Below, piece by piece: positions 36,055 to 45,836 of a stretch of 64,000 bases of DNA. The stretch's first letter is position 1. Each line of letters begins with the position of its first letter. The DNA lies in the NCBI RefSeq assembly GCF_003703475.1, contig NZ_RDQM01000001.1, positions 309,682-373,681 on the forward strand, written 5' to 3'. Source of the stretch: Allofranklinella schreckenbergeri (GTDB lineage Bacteria > Pseudomonadota > Gammaproteobacteria > Burkholderiales > Burkholderiaceae_C). Both the position numbers and the translations under genes were made by a program. The notes under the pieces were generated by a model that was given only the letters and a program-made list of their open reading frames with translations, did no database searches and was not told where the DNA came from.

Positions 36055-36727
36055 GGCTTGCGCGGTGCTGCCCGGCGGCTGCGTGCAGCAGGTGCCACCT
36101 GCCAATGCGCGCCAGGAGGCGCGCTGGGTGCTGGCCACCGCCGCCTTGGTGGTGGCGTGCAGCGCCCTGGTGGTGCTGTGGCACCACCGGCACGGCCCCG
36201 GCCACACGGCCTTGCAGGCCCACCGGGTGGATCTGGCGCTGGATCTCTCCGCCGCCGAACAGGGCGCTTACACCGATTTGCAGGCCGTGCTGGATGAATG
36301 GCTGGCCGCAGGCGCTGCGCTGCCCCCGCCCGAGCCTGGGCATTGGGCCAGTGAGGGCTGGGCGCCCTTTGCCAATGATTTGACCGCCCAGCAGCGCGGC
36401 CCGCGCCAGTGGGCGCTGCTGCACAGCCAGGGCCGCTATGCCTATCTGGGCGTGCCTGTCGCTGCCCACAACGCCAGTGCGGCCAGCCACGCGGCGGCGC
36501 GCGCCTGGCTTTGGCGCCTGCCCTCAGCCGGGGCCGAAGCTGACGCCAACGTGGTCGATGTGTGGCTGCATGCCCTGCCTGCCCATCCAACGCCTGCTGC
36601 GCTCACCCCCGCAGGGCTGGACGATGCCAGCCTGATCGAGCAAGGCTGGCAACAGGTGGCCGCGCACCTGCACGCCCATTTGCATGGGCAGCCGCAATCG
36701 GCGCAGTCCAGCGCACGCGACCATTGA
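36041..36727 (+). CDS. DUF6162-like membrane-anchored protein of the metal ABC operon
   Basis: A protein of about 228 aa with one N-terminal transmembrane helix (VLATAALVVACSALVVLW, roughly residues 30-47) followed by His-rich WHHRHGPGH and a periplasmic domain. The C-terminal part ends with HLHAHLHGQPQ. The position between a NikL-like gene and a ZnuA-type gene, plus the HHRHGPGH entry and VDLALDLSAAEQGAY segment, fit DUF6162, a family found beside zinc/metal ABC transporters; this naming is from memory. The start ATG at 36041 lies inside the end of the preceding gene, which implies coupling. His clusters suggest metal handling. Confidence 0.65.
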   Translation: MTSAEACAVLPGGCVQQVPPANARQEARWVLATAALVVACSALVVLWHHRHGPGHTALQAHRVDLALDLSAAEQGAYTDLQAVLDEWLAAGAALPPPEPGHWASEGWAPFANDLTAQQRGPRQWALLHSQGRYAYLGVPVAAHNASAASHAAARAWLWRLPSAGAEADANVVDVWLHALPAHPTPAALTPAGLDDASLIEQGWQQVAAHLHAHLHGQPQSAQSSARDH

Positions 36728-36791
36728 GTCGCCGTCCCAGAGGCAATCCAGCGTCGATCTTCCCTTTCACACCTCTTGCTCTGACACAGGC

Positions 36792-37769
36792 ATGAACGCT
36801 TTGCCCCCCCACCTCCTTCCTCGTGCGCCACGGGCTGGTGCGCCTGCCATCACCCGCCGCCGCGCCGCCGCCAGCCTGGCCGCGCTGGCCGCCAGCGCCT
36901 GTCTGCCTGGCCGCGCTGCCCGTGCGGATCAGCCCATGCGCGTGGGCATCACGCTGCACCCGTATTTCAGCTTCGTCAGCCACATCGTGGGCGATCGCGC
37001 CCAGGTGCTGCCGCTGATCGACGCGGGCTTCAACCCGCACGCCTATGAGCCGCGCGCCGAGGACATCAAGCGCATTGGCCAGATGGACGTGGTGGTGCTC
37101 AACGCCATCGGCCACGACGACTTCGCCAAGCGCATGATCGCCGCCAGCGACAAGCCCCAACTGCCCACCATCAACGCCAATGCCGACGTGCCGCTGCTGT
37201 CCACTATGGCGCTGGGCACGCCGCAGGGCCGGGCGGTGAACCCGCACACCTTCATCTCCATCAGCGCGTCGATGATCCAGGTCAGCACCATCGCGCGCGA
37301 GCTGGGCAAGCTCGCCCCCGCGCACGCGGCCTTCTTCTCGGACAACGCCCGCGCCTACAACCGCCGCCTGCGCAAGCTGCGCGCCGATGCGCTGGCCCAG
37401 GTCACGCAGGCGCCCGATGCCAGCTTTCGCGTGGCCACCGTGCACGGCGCCTACGACTATTTGCTGCGCGAATTTGGCTTGGAGGTCAGCGCCGTGGTGG
37501 AGCCCGCGCACGGCATGGAGCCCAGCGCCGCCCAGCTCAAAAGCATGGTCGAGCGCATGCGCGCGCAGAACATCCGCGTGCTGTTTGCCGAGCAGGACAA
37601 CCCCGGCGGCTTCGTGCAGACCTTGGTGCGCGAGACCGGCGTGCGCGTCTACCCGCTCACGCACATCTCGCACGGCCCCTACACAGCGGGCAAGTTCGAG
37701 CAGGACATGGCGCACAACCTGAACACCGTGGTGCGCGCCATCCAGGAATCGCGGGGGCCGCGCGCATGA
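36792..37769 (+). CDS. Metal ABC transporter substrate-binding protein, ZnuA-like
   Basis: Periplasmic cluster A-I metal-binding protein of 325 aa. Candidate ligands are His83 (FNPHAYEP), His152 (VNPHTFIS), His218 (VHGAYDY) and an acidic residue in FAEQDNPGG, the normal three-His-plus-carboxylate site. There is no long His/Asp-rich loop such as E. coli ZnuA has. The signal region includes ITRRRAAASLAALAASACLP, with consecutive arginines that could direct Tat export. The gene is coupled to the ATPase gene by an ATGA overlap. Zn2+ or Mn2+ cannot be separated by sequence alone. Confidence 0.88.
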   Translation: MNALPPHLLPRAPRAGAPAITRRRAAASLAALAASACLPGRAARADQPMRVGITLHPYFSFVSHIVGDRAQVLPLIDAGFNPHAYEPRAEDIKRIGQMDVVVLNAIGHDDFAKRMIAASDKPQLPTINANADVPLLSTMALGTPQGRAVNPHTFISISASMIQVSTIARELGKLAPAHAAFFSDNARAYNRRLRKLRADALAQVTQAPDASFRVATVHGAYDYLLREFGLEVSAVVEPAHGMEPSAAQLKSMVERMRAQNIRVLFAEQDNPGGFVQTLVRETGVRVYPLTHISHGPYTAGKFEQDMAHNLNTVVRAIQESRGPRA

Positions 37770-38623
37770 ACGCTCCCTTGAGGGCCCCGATGACGGCCCC
37801 CGTGCCCCCGGCCGCTGGCCCGGCCGTGCGATTGCAAGGCGTGGGCCTGCAACTGGGCGCCACGCGCATCCTGCAAGGCATCGACTGGCAGGTGCAACCC
37901 GGCCAGGTGCACGCGTTGGTCGGCCCCAATGGCTGTGGCAAGAGCAGCCTCATCAAGACCGTGCTGGGCCTGATGCCGCACGAGGGCCAGGTCACCCTGC
38001 ACTGGCCCGGCGCCGCGCCCGGCGTGCTGGCCTATGTGCCGCAGGCCATCGAGTGCGACCGAACCCTGCCCATGACGGTGCAGGACTTCATGGCCTGCAT
38101 GCTGCAAACGCGCCCGCTGTACTGGGGCATCCGCCGCAGCGTGCGCGAGCGCATCGCCGCCGCGCTGGCCCAGGTGGGCATGGCGCACAAGGCCAGCCGC
38201 CGCATGGGCGACCTCTCCGGCGGCGAGCGCCAGCGCGTGCTGCTGGCGCAGAGCCTGGTGCCGCCGGCGCAACTGGTGCTGCTGGACGAGCCCATGGCCG
38301 CGCTCGACCAGGCGGGCATTGCCGTATTCGAAAGCCTGCTGGCCGCCTGGCGGCAGGCGCGCGCCACTGTGCTGTGGGTGGAGCACGACCTGGGCGCCGT
38401 GCGCCGCCTAGCCGATCACGTCACCGCGCTGCGCCAGGGCCGCCTGCTCTGGAGCCGCCCGCCCGCCGCGCTGCACGATGCCGAAGTGGTGCTGCAACTG
38501 TTTGCCCGCCGCGGTCCGGCCAGCGAGCAGGCCGATGGCAACACCGAAACCGACGCCGAAACGGCTGCGCACAGCGCCGCCCGCTCGCCCGCACATCCCC
38601 CCGCCGAGGAGCTGGCCGCATGA
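37766..38623 (+). CDS. Metal ABC transporter ATP-binding protein, ZnuC-like
   Basis: Cytoplasmic ATPase of a metal importer, 285 aa. Walker A is GPNGCGKSSL, the ABC signature LSGGERQRV, Walker B LVLLDEPMAALD, and the switch His lies in WVEHDLG. About 35 C-terminal residues rich in Ala/Thr/Pro extend beyond the conserved domain. Both ends overlap neighbouring genes by four bases (ATGA), so the binding protein, ATPase and permease are made as a unit. Confidence 0.93.
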   Translation: MNAPLRAPMTAPVPPAAGPAVRLQGVGLQLGATRILQGIDWQVQPGQVHALVGPNGCGKSSLIKTVLGLMPHEGQVTLHWPGAAPGVLAYVPQAIECDRTLPMTVQDFMACMLQTRPLYWGIRRSVRERIAAALAQVGMAHKASRRMGDLSGGERQRVLLAQSLVPPAQLVLLDEPMAALDQAGIAVFESLLAAWRQARATVLWVEHDLGAVRRLADHVTALRQGRLLWSRPPAALHDAEVVLQLFARRGPASEQADGNTETDAETAAHSAARSPAHPPAEELAA

Positions 38624-39522
38624 ACACGCCCCACTTGCTCGACACCGTGCATCAGGCCCTGCAATCGGGCGTGGCCGCCGGCTGGCTGCCCGCCATGCTG
38701 CAATACGGCTTCGTCGTCAACGCGCTGCTGGCCGGCCTGCTGCTGGGGCCGCTGCTGGGCGGCCTGGGCACGCTGGTGGTCGTCAAACGCTTTGCCTTCT
38801 TCTCCGAAGCCGTGGGCCACGCCGCGCTGACCGGCATCGCCATCGGCATCATGCTGGGCGAGCCGCCCGCCAACCCCTATGGCAGCCTGTTCGGTTTTTG
38901 CATCCTGTTCGGCCTGCTGCTGAACTACCTGCGCGGGCGCACCGGCCTCTCGCCCGACACGCTGATCGGCGTGTTCCTGGCCGTCTCGCTGGCGCTGGGC
39001 TCCAGCCTGCTGCTGTTGCTGGCCGCGCGCATCAACATCCACATTCTGGAAAACGTGCTGTTCGGCTCCGTGCTCACCGTCGATGGACGCGATCTGAGCG
39101 TGCTGCTGGCCATCACCGTGCTCACGCTGGCCGCGCTGCACCGCAGCTACAACCAGGCCATGCTGGCGAGCTTTCACGCCCCGCTGGCGCAGGCGCGCAA
39201 GCTGCCCGTGCAGTGGCTGGACTACCTGTTCGTAATGCTGGTCACGCTGGTCACCGTGGCCGCCGTCAAAGTCATCGGCGCCATCCTCGTGGGTGCGCTG
39301 CTGGTCATCCCCGCCGCTGCCGCCCGGCTGCTGGCGCACTCCATGCGCAGCTTCTTCTGGCTGACCGTGGCCTTTGCCTGCGCCTGCACCCTGGTGGGCA
39401 TCGCCGTGCCCGTGGCGCTGGACATTCCCGTGCCCTCCGGCGCCGCCATCATCCTCTGCGCCGGCGCGCTGTTCGCGCTGGCCGTGCTGCTGCGCCTGCG
39501 CGTGGCGCAGCCGGCCGTGTAG
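38620..39522 (+). CDS. Metal ABC transporter permease, ZnuB-like
   Basis: Inner-membrane permease of the ABC-3 family, 300 aa, with about eight membrane spans. It contains VVKRFAFFSEAVGHAALTGIA, the conserved segment after the first helices, GLSPDTLIGVFLAVSLALGS, and KVIGAILVGALLVIPAAAARL near the C-terminal half. It follows the ATPase gene with an overlapping ATGA and is followed after 59 bp by a second binding-protein-like gene. Confidence 0.93.
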   Translation: MNTPHLLDTVHQALQSGVAAGWLPAMLQYGFVVNALLAGLLLGPLLGGLGTLVVVKRFAFFSEAVGHAALTGIAIGIMLGEPPANPYGSLFGFCILFGLLLNYLRGRTGLSPDTLIGVFLAVSLALGSSLLLLLAARINIHILENVLFGSVLTVDGRDLSVLLAITVLTLAALHRSYNQAMLASFHAPLAQARKLPVQWLDYLFVMLVTLVTVAAVKVIGAILVGALLVIPAAAARLLAHSMRSFFWLTVAFACACTLVGIAVPVALDIPVPSGAAIILCAGALFALAVLLRLRVAQPAV

Positions 39523-39581
39523 CGCCCCGCTGCCCGCTGCCTCTTGTGCCACGCCCCCACCGCCTGCCTGAAAGATCCGTC

Positions 39582-40631
39582 ATGAGACCTGCCATGCCCC
39601 AGACGCGCCCCCGCTTGCTTGCCCTGACCACACTGGCCGCCCTGGCCTCGGCCCTGCTCGCAACGCCTGCCTTGGCCACCCACTCGGCCGCCAGCCCGGC
39701 AACCAGCGCTCCAGCCAGCGCCCCCGCCAACGCATCCGCCACAGCCCCAAGCGCCAGCCCTGCCACAGCGCCTGCCGCCGCCCCGCTGCGCGTGCTGGCC
39801 GCCCACCCTGTCGTGCATGGCCTAGCCCAGCAACTGCTGCAAGGCAGCGGCATCGAGCTGCTGCGCATGGCCCCCGCGCGCCTGCCCGCCAACCGCCTGC
39901 CCGCCTACCTGGCCGGGCGCGGGCAAGACGAACTGCTGGCCGCCGCGGCGCAGGCGCACGCCGCGCTCACGCTGCGCTCCATCTGGCCCGATGACCAGCT
40001 CTACCCGCTGGCGCGGCGCGCCAACATCCGCATCGTGGAAATCGACGTGGCCCACCCCATCGAAGGCGATCTGCCCGGCGTGACCTTGCCCGCGCACCAG
40101 GGCGACCAGGGCGACGCCCCCGGCCATGCCGCCGCCAGCGTGCTGCACAACCCGCCTTGGCAAGACAGCGCCAACCTGGCCCGCATGGCCACGCTCATGG
40201 CTGACGCACTGGCGCGCCTGGCGCCCGAGGCCGCGCCGCGCCTGCAAGCCAACCTGGCCGCCATCCAGCAACACCTGCAACAGGCCGAAGCCCAGGCCAG
40301 CCGCGCCCTGGCCCAGGCCAGCGACGTCTCCGTGCTGCTGCTCTCACCCCGCATGCAGGCCCTGGCCACCGCCTTGCAACTGGAGGCCGTGCCCTGGCAA
40401 GCCCCGGAAAAAGACGACGCGCTGCCCAAAGCCTTGGCCGAAGCCCTGGCACGCGAGAAACCACGCGCCGTGCTGGCCCACGCCGCGCCTGACGACGCCG
40501 TGGCCCAGGCCATCGCCGCCAGTGGCGCGCAGCTGGTAGTGCTCAGCGAAAGCGCCCCCGACCCCGTGGCCGCGCTGGCCGAGGCCATGCAGGCCGTGGC
40601 ACAGGCCATGATGATGGCCTCCAAACCTTGA
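39582..40631 (+). CDS. Second ZnuA-like periplasmic protein with altered metal site
   Basis: A 349-residue exported protein with a signal (LAALASALLATPALATHS), then an Ala/Ser/Thr/Pro-rich linker to about residue 65, then a domain with the cluster A-I layout. It begins LRVLAAHPVVHGLAQQLLQG, has a middle LARMATLMADALARLAPEAAP...LQANLAAIQQHLQQAE backbone helix, and an end VAALAEAMQAVAQAMMM. The usual NPHxW/D ligand motifs are not where expected. It is either a divergent metal-binding protein or an accessory that interacts with the permease. Last gene of the operon. Confidence 0.75.
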   Translation: MRPAMPQTRPRLLALTTLAALASALLATPALATHSAASPATSAPASAPANASATAPSASPATAPAAAPLRVLAAHPVVHGLAQQLLQGSGIELLRMAPARLPANRLPAYLAGRGQDELLAAAAQAHAALTLRSIWPDDQLYPLARRANIRIVEIDVAHPIEGDLPGVTLPAHQGDQGDAPGHAAASVLHNPPWQDSANLARMATLMADALARLAPEAAPRLQANLAAIQQHLQQAEAQASRALAQASDVSVLLLSPRMQALATALQLEAVPWQAPEKDDALPKALAEALAREKPRAVLAHAAPDDAVAQAIAASGAQLVVLSESAPDPVAALAEAMQAVAQAMMMASKP

Positions 40632-40694
40632 GCGCTTGCAGGCGGTGGAAAAGGCCGCCGGGATAGCCATGGGCGCGCGCTATCATGCTGCCCC

Positions 40695-41087
40695 ATGTCC
40701 GATACCCCTCCCATTGCCAACATCCCGCGTAAAACCGGCTGGGCGCGTTTGCAAGCTGCGGCCTGCAACTCCTGGGTAGGGCTGCGCGCAGCGGGCAAAC
40801 AAGCTGCTTTTCGACAAGAACTTGTTTTGGCCGTCGTGCTGATCCCCGCTGCATTTTGGGTCGGTCGCAACTGGCTGGAAGTGGCATTTCTCGCCAGCGT
40901 CGTTGTGCTGGTATTGGTGGTGGAAGTACTCAACTCTGCGATAGAGGCGGTAGTTGATCGTATTGGCCCCGAATGGCATCCCCTCTCCAAGGACGCCAAA
41001 GATTTAGGCAGCGCCGCCGTGCTGCTGTGTTTGTTGTTTGCCTTTGCAACATGGACTTGGGCCTTGTACGTGCGCTGGTTTGCGTGA
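40695..41087 (+). CDS. dgkA: Diacylglycerol kinase DgkA
   Basis: Small integral membrane kinase that recycles diacylglycerol to phosphatidic acid using ATP. The 130-residue protein has the hallmark EVLNSAIEAVVDRIGPEWH followed by PLSKDAKDLGSAAV, and three membrane helices. The N-terminal FRQELVLA amphipathic segment is normal for the family. It stands just after the metal operon on the same strand with a 63-bp gap and is likely a separate unit. Confidence 0.96.
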   Translation: MSDTPPIANIPRKTGWARLQAAACNSWVGLRAAGKQAAFRQELVLAVVLIPAAFWVGRNWLEVAFLASVVVLVLVVEVLNSAIEAVVDRIGPEWHPLSKDAKDLGSAAVLLCLLFAFATWTWALYVRWFA

Positions 41088-41183
41088 CATGTCAGCTTCG
41101 CAACTCAGCCGCCCACACATACGCTCCATGCATGGCATAGGGACAGCTTGCGCAACCAAATTCAATCTTTACAAAGGTGTTTG

Positions 41184-41780
41184 ATGGCTTCCCCCGCTTT
41201 TTCTCTTTGTGTGTATTGCGGCTCGCGCGATGGCAGCAACCCGGCCATGCAAGCGGCGGCGCAGACGGTCGGCCACTGGATTGGCGCGCATGGCGGCCAG
41301 TTGGTTTATGGCGGTGGTCGAACGGGCTTGATGGGCCTGGTTGCCCAGGCCACCAAAACCGCAGGCGGACGCGTTGTGGGCGTTATTCCCACTGCTCTGG
41401 TGGATCGGGAACTGGCCAACCCGGACTGCGATGAGTTACACGTTGTGGACACCATGCACCAACGCAAAGCCATGATGGCCGAGCGCAGCGATGCTTTTCT
41501 GGCCTTGCCTGGGGGCATCGGCACATTCGAGGAACTCTTCGAGGTATGGACCTGGCGGCAACTGGGCTACCACGATAAGCCCATTGGCATCCTCAATGCC
41601 GAGGGCTATTACGACGCCCTGCACGTGTTCCTGCAAAACTGCATCCACAACGGCTATATCAGCGAGTGGCAAATGGAGTTGATCCAATTCAACAACAATG
41701 CCACCGCCCTGCTACAAGAATTGGTGCAAATGGCCGGCACCAATGCAGCAGATCCGCAATTGCTCAACCGCAATTTGTGA
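41184..41780 (+). CDS. LOG-family protein (TIGR00730 Rossmann fold, cytokinin-riboside phosphoribohydrolase type)
   Basis: A cytoplasmic nucleotide-monophosphate phosphoribohydrolase-like enzyme of 198 aa. It has the N-terminal VYCGSRDG, the loop LVYGGGRTGLMG, and the signature LPGGIGTFEELFEVW (PGGxGTxxE) that binds and cleaves the N-glycosidic bond. In bacteria such LOG-like proteins hydrolyse AMP or related nucleotides. An AAAGGTG ribosome site precedes the ATG at 41184. Confidence 0.93.
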   Translation: MASPAFSLCVYCGSRDGSNPAMQAAAQTVGHWIGAHGGQLVYGGGRTGLMGLVAQATKTAGGRVVGVIPTALVDRELANPDCDELHVVDTMHQRKAMMAERSDAFLALPGGIGTFEELFEVWTWRQLGYHDKPIGILNAEGYYDALHVFLQNCIHNGYISEWQMELIQFNNNATALLQELVQMAGTNAADPQLLNRNL

Positions 41781-41911
41781 TGCTTCGCGGGTTTTTGCCC
41801 GGAAAACCGCCCTCCGTGGGCAAATCGGCATCCTGGCGCGATCTGCCGCGTTTAAGCCCATGCACCCGCTGCCGCTTCAAAAACAAACCTCAATGAAATT
41901 GAGTTGAGTTC

Positions 41912-42388
41912 CTATCTCTCGCTCAAGCCCTTTTTAAGCTCTTTGAGCATCAAAACCACTTGGCCTGATGCGAGGCGATAGCTGCCATTGAGAATGCGGC
42001 GGGCTTCCTCTTCATTGCCGCCTTGGGCTTGCGCCACAACAGTAGAGGCTTGCACGTGGAAATACTTGTGCTTGGCCACCAAAACCGAGAAGGAGGGGTA
42101 GCGGCCCAGTCTCTCCCGCCCGGGGCCATGTAGCCATTTTCCCAGATCGCAGCGGTCGTCCTGGCAAATCACTTCCGGCCTCAAATCTTCGCTCGACTTG
42201 CCATCAAGATAATTTTGCAGGCGAAGCTTCCAGTTTTCATGTGCGGCAATGGCCGTATCGATGTCGATTTCTGCCAGCACCTGCGCAGCCAAGCGTTCAT
42301 CTGGAGGCGTTTCTGCTCCAGCTCCGGGCTGAGTCGACTGCTTATTCGCTCCACCTATAGCGCCAAAAAAGCGACTGAAAAACCCCAT
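41912..42388 (-). CDS. CZB (chemoreceptor zinc-binding) domain protein, copy A
   Basis: A 158-residue soluble protein made almost entirely of one CZB domain. Predicted Zn ligands are His50 (AAHENW), Cys80 (CDLGKWL), His107 and His111 (HKYFHVQA). CZB domains usually sit at the C-terminus of chemoreceptors or diguanylate cyclases, where they sense zinc or hypochlorite; here the domain is free-standing with a short basic N-terminus (MGFFSRFFG). A near-identical architecture is encoded 229 bp upstream on the same strand. The start has a strong GAGGAGG ribosome site. Confidence 0.88.
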   Translation of the reverse strand: MGFFSRFFGAIGGANKQSTQPGAGAETPPDERLAAQVLAEIDIDTAIAAHENWKLRLQNYLDGKSSEDLRPEVICQDDRCDLGKWLHGPGRERLGRYPSFSVLVAKHKYFHVQASTVVAQAQGGNEEEARRILNGSYRLASGQVVLMLKELKKGLSER

Positions 42389-42617
42389 CTCAAACCTCCT
42401 CACAGCCTTGTCGGGATGGTCCCGCGCCAGCCATTGCATTTCCCAATGACATCCGCTCGCGCCACATCAGAGCAAACGCGCAATGACCAAAGCGCGCGAT
42501 AACGTGATGACTCGATTCAAAACTGAACACCAAACCGCTTGACGGTGAAAACGCCAAACTTTTTGATCCGAGCCTATACCAAAACAAGGGCATAACCCTG
42601 ATCGATTCGTTGCAAAG

Positions 42618-43088
42618 CTACCCTGCCCGCAAGTTCCTCTTCAACTCTCTGAGCATCAGAATCACTTGGTTGGACGCCAGGCGGTAGCTGCCATTAAGGA
42701 CGCGGCGCGCCTCCTCCTGATTGCCGCCCAGAGCCTGCGCCACGACGATCGCAGCCTGCACATGAAAGTATTTGTGCCGGGCGACCAGAATCGAGAAGGC
42801 GGGATAGCGGCTAAATCTTTTCTGTCCAGGCCCGTACAGCCATTTGCCCAAATCGCAGCAATCGTCCCGGCAAATCACGTCTGGTCGATAGTCTTCGTGC
42901 AGCTTGCCATCCATGTTTTCCAGATAGTCCAGCAAGCGCTGCTTCCATTCCTCATGTGCGGCAATGGCGGTGGCGATATCCATTTCCGCCAAAGCCAAAA
43001 GCGCATCCACGTCAGTCTGGGCCGACGGAGCCGACTGGCCCTCCCGGGCGGTTGCATTGGCATCAAAAAAACGGCTAAAAATTTTCAT
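42618..43088 (-). CDS. CZB (chemoreceptor zinc-binding) domain protein, copy B
   Basis: A 156-residue paralogue of the neighbouring gene, sharing IATAIAAHEEW, CCDLGKWLYGPG, HKYFHVQA, LNGSYRLAS and the Leu/Lys-rich end. Predicted ligands are His45, Cys78 (Cys77 adjacent), His105 and His109. AGGGTG precedes the ATG at 43088. The two copies clearly derive from a tandem duplication and have diverged mainly in residues 10-35. No membrane or output domain is present, so it might act as a diffusible sensor or a partner of a receptor elsewhere. Confidence 0.88.
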   Translation of the reverse strand: MKIFSRFFDANATAREGQSAPSAQTDVDALLALAEMDIATAIAAHEEWKQRLLDYLENMDGKLHEDYRPDVICRDDCCDLGKWLYGPGQKRFSRYPAFSILVARHKYFHVQAAIVVAQALGGNQEEARRVLNGSYRLASNQVILMLRELKRNLRAG

Positions 43089-43260
43089 GTCAAACACCCT
43101 GAAGGCATGTAGACCACGAAAGCAGCACTGCGTCAGCGCAGGATCAATGTAAAAAAACTTTAACTCATTTGGATAAGCCTGTCTCAAAAACTTTGAAAAA
43201 AATCCTGCGTCAACGGTGCCTCACCGTCCCATAAGCGGGCATATCGGCCTTCACATCATC

Positions 43261-43306
43261 AAAAAAGCCGCTTCCGGCCTTGTGGCCCGAAGCGGCTTGG
43301 TTTTTT
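43261..43306. terminator. Bidirectional terminator after nrdF
   Basis: AAGCCGCTTC...GAAGCGGCTT stem with inner GGCC/GGCC pairing, an A-run on the left (43261-43266) and TTTTTT on the right (43301-43306). Confidence 0.88.
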
Positions 43307-43348
43307 AGCGGTTCATGCGCCGTTGTCACACGTCAATGCCACAGCGCG

Positions 43349-44392
<1,044 letters not shown>

Positions 44393-45454
44393 TTACGGCA
44401 GCTTGTGCAGCCACTCTTGCGTGGCAAATTTGCTGTGTGCCAGTTCCTGGGCGGCGGCCATTTCCGCTTCGGTGATGTAGCCCATCTGACCGCCGTAGAG
44501 CTGCATGAAGGTCTGTTTCATGCACTCAATGATGTCCGCGCGGGGCAGGCCCGTCTGGCTGCGCAGGGGATCTACGCGCTTGACGGCGCTGAGCGTGCCT
44601 TTGTCGCTGAGCTTTTCGCGGCCGATGCGCAACACCTCGGTCATTTTCTGGGCATCCATGTCGTAGGCCATGGTGACGTGGTGCAGCACCGTATGGCCGC
44701 TGCGAAAACGCTTTTGCGCCGCACCGCCGATCTTTCCGTGCTCACTGCTGATGTCGTTCAGGGGCTTGTAAAACGCCTCCACGCCCAGGGATTTGAGCGC
44801 TTGCAGCACCCAGTCGTCCAAAAAAGCGTAGGAGTCGGCAATGCTCAGCTCCGAGACCAAGGCCTCGGGCGCGTAGAGCGAATAGGTGATGCTGTTGCCT
44901 GCCTCAATGAACATGGCGCCGCCGCCAGTGATGCGGCGCACCACGGTAGCGCCGTGGCGCCGGGCGGCCTCCACATCCACCTCGTTGCGCAGCGACTGGA
45001 ACACGCCCAACACAACGGCGGTGCTGTCCCACTCCCAAATGCGCAAGGTGGGCGGGCGGCGGCCTGCTGCCACCTCCTGGCTGAGCACTTCATCCAATGC
45101 GGCGTGCAGGTAGGGGGAAACAGCCGTGTCGTGCACGATTTGCCATTCGTAATCGCGCCAGGTTTTGGCCACGCCCAGCGCGCGGCGCACGGCGATGCCC
45201 ACGGCTTCGGGGCTGAAGCCAAACAGTGCAGCGCCTTCGGGCAAGGCCGCGCGCACCGCAGCGGCCAGTTGCTCGGTGCCAGCCTCGGCGCTTTGGCCGT
45301 TGAGCGAAGCGCTGATGGCCTCCAGCGCTTCTTCAGGGTCGAGGAAAAAATCACCTGTCACCTGTACGTCATGCAGCCGCCCATCCTGCACTTGCAAATC
45401 GACTACGACCAGCTTTCCGCCGGGCACTTTGTATTCGCCATGAAATGCGTTCAT
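44393..45454 (-). CDS. Lipoate-protein ligase with N-terminal accessory domain
   Basis: Attaches lipoate, or a related acyl group, to E2 and GcvH lipoyl domains. The 353-residue protein has the accessory domain (HGEYKVPGGKLVVVDLQV...GDFFLDPEEALEAI) at its N-terminus. The catalytic LplA/LipB-fold domain follows, with WEWDSTAVVLGVFQSLRNEV, VVRRITGGGAMFIEAGN (the RRxxGGGAV-type loop) and KIGGAAQKR (catalytic Lys). In E. coli LplA the accessory domain is C-terminal, so the order is swapped. AAAGGTG precedes the ATG at 45454. It probably shares a transcript with nrdF. Confidence 0.88.
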   Translation of the reverse strand: MNAFHGEYKVPGGKLVVVDLQVQDGRLHDVQVTGDFFLDPEEALEAISASLNGQSAEAGTEQLAAAVRAALPEGAALFGFSPEAVGIAVRRALGVAKTWRDYEWQIVHDTAVSPYLHAALDEVLSQEVAAGRRPPTLRIWEWDSTAVVLGVFQSLRNEVDVEAARRHGATVVRRITGGGAMFIEAGNSITYSLYAPEALVSELSIADSYAFLDDWVLQALKSLGVEAFYKPLNDISSEHGKIGGAAQKRFRSGHTVLHHVTMAYDMDAQKMTEVLRIGREKLSDKGTLSAVKRVDPLRSQTGLPRADIIECMKQTFMQLYGGQMGYITEAEMAAAQELAHSKFATQEWLHKLP

Positions 45455-45836
45455 GAATGTCACCTTTGAGGGGAGATTGAAGAGCCTGTTCAAAGTCTCT
45501 AGAGCGTGTGATGCACTTTGCACTCTCGCGGGGGCGGACAGTTCATAACAGGCTCCAAGAACAAATCTTTGCAAAACCCTGCCCCCAGCACGGCCGGGGC
45601 AGAGAGGATTCTCGCGGCCTGGATTGCACCATGTTTTCCCACCAAGCGCGGCGAAGGCCGCCAGCCTTGGCTTGAAGCGGCCAACAGGCAAAAGCGCAGC
45701 GGTGTTTTCGGGGCCTCAACCGCTTCGCAAGCCCAACACAACAAACCCAGACGGAGCTAGCCGACGCCCGCTTGGGCAGCTTCAGCAGGTCGAGAGAGGG
45801 TGCAAAAGTGCGCTTGGCGGCTTGTCAAATCAATCA
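45455..45836. other. Gene-free stretch with a stem of inverted repeats
   Basis: No gene supported. GAGCCTGTT (45482-45490) and AACAGGCTC (45547-45555) form a perfect 9-bp stem around a 56-nt loop. The following 200 bp have GC-rich open frames on both strands but no ribosome sites or family features. It may be a dispersed genomic repeat; checking other copies in the same genome would decide. Confidence 0.4.

Noticed and set aside
45499..45744. Minus-strand open frame of 81 codons upstream of the lipoate ligase gene
   Set aside because: No ribosome site and no domain; it overlaps an inverted-repeat structure and is better read as non-coding or repeat DNA.
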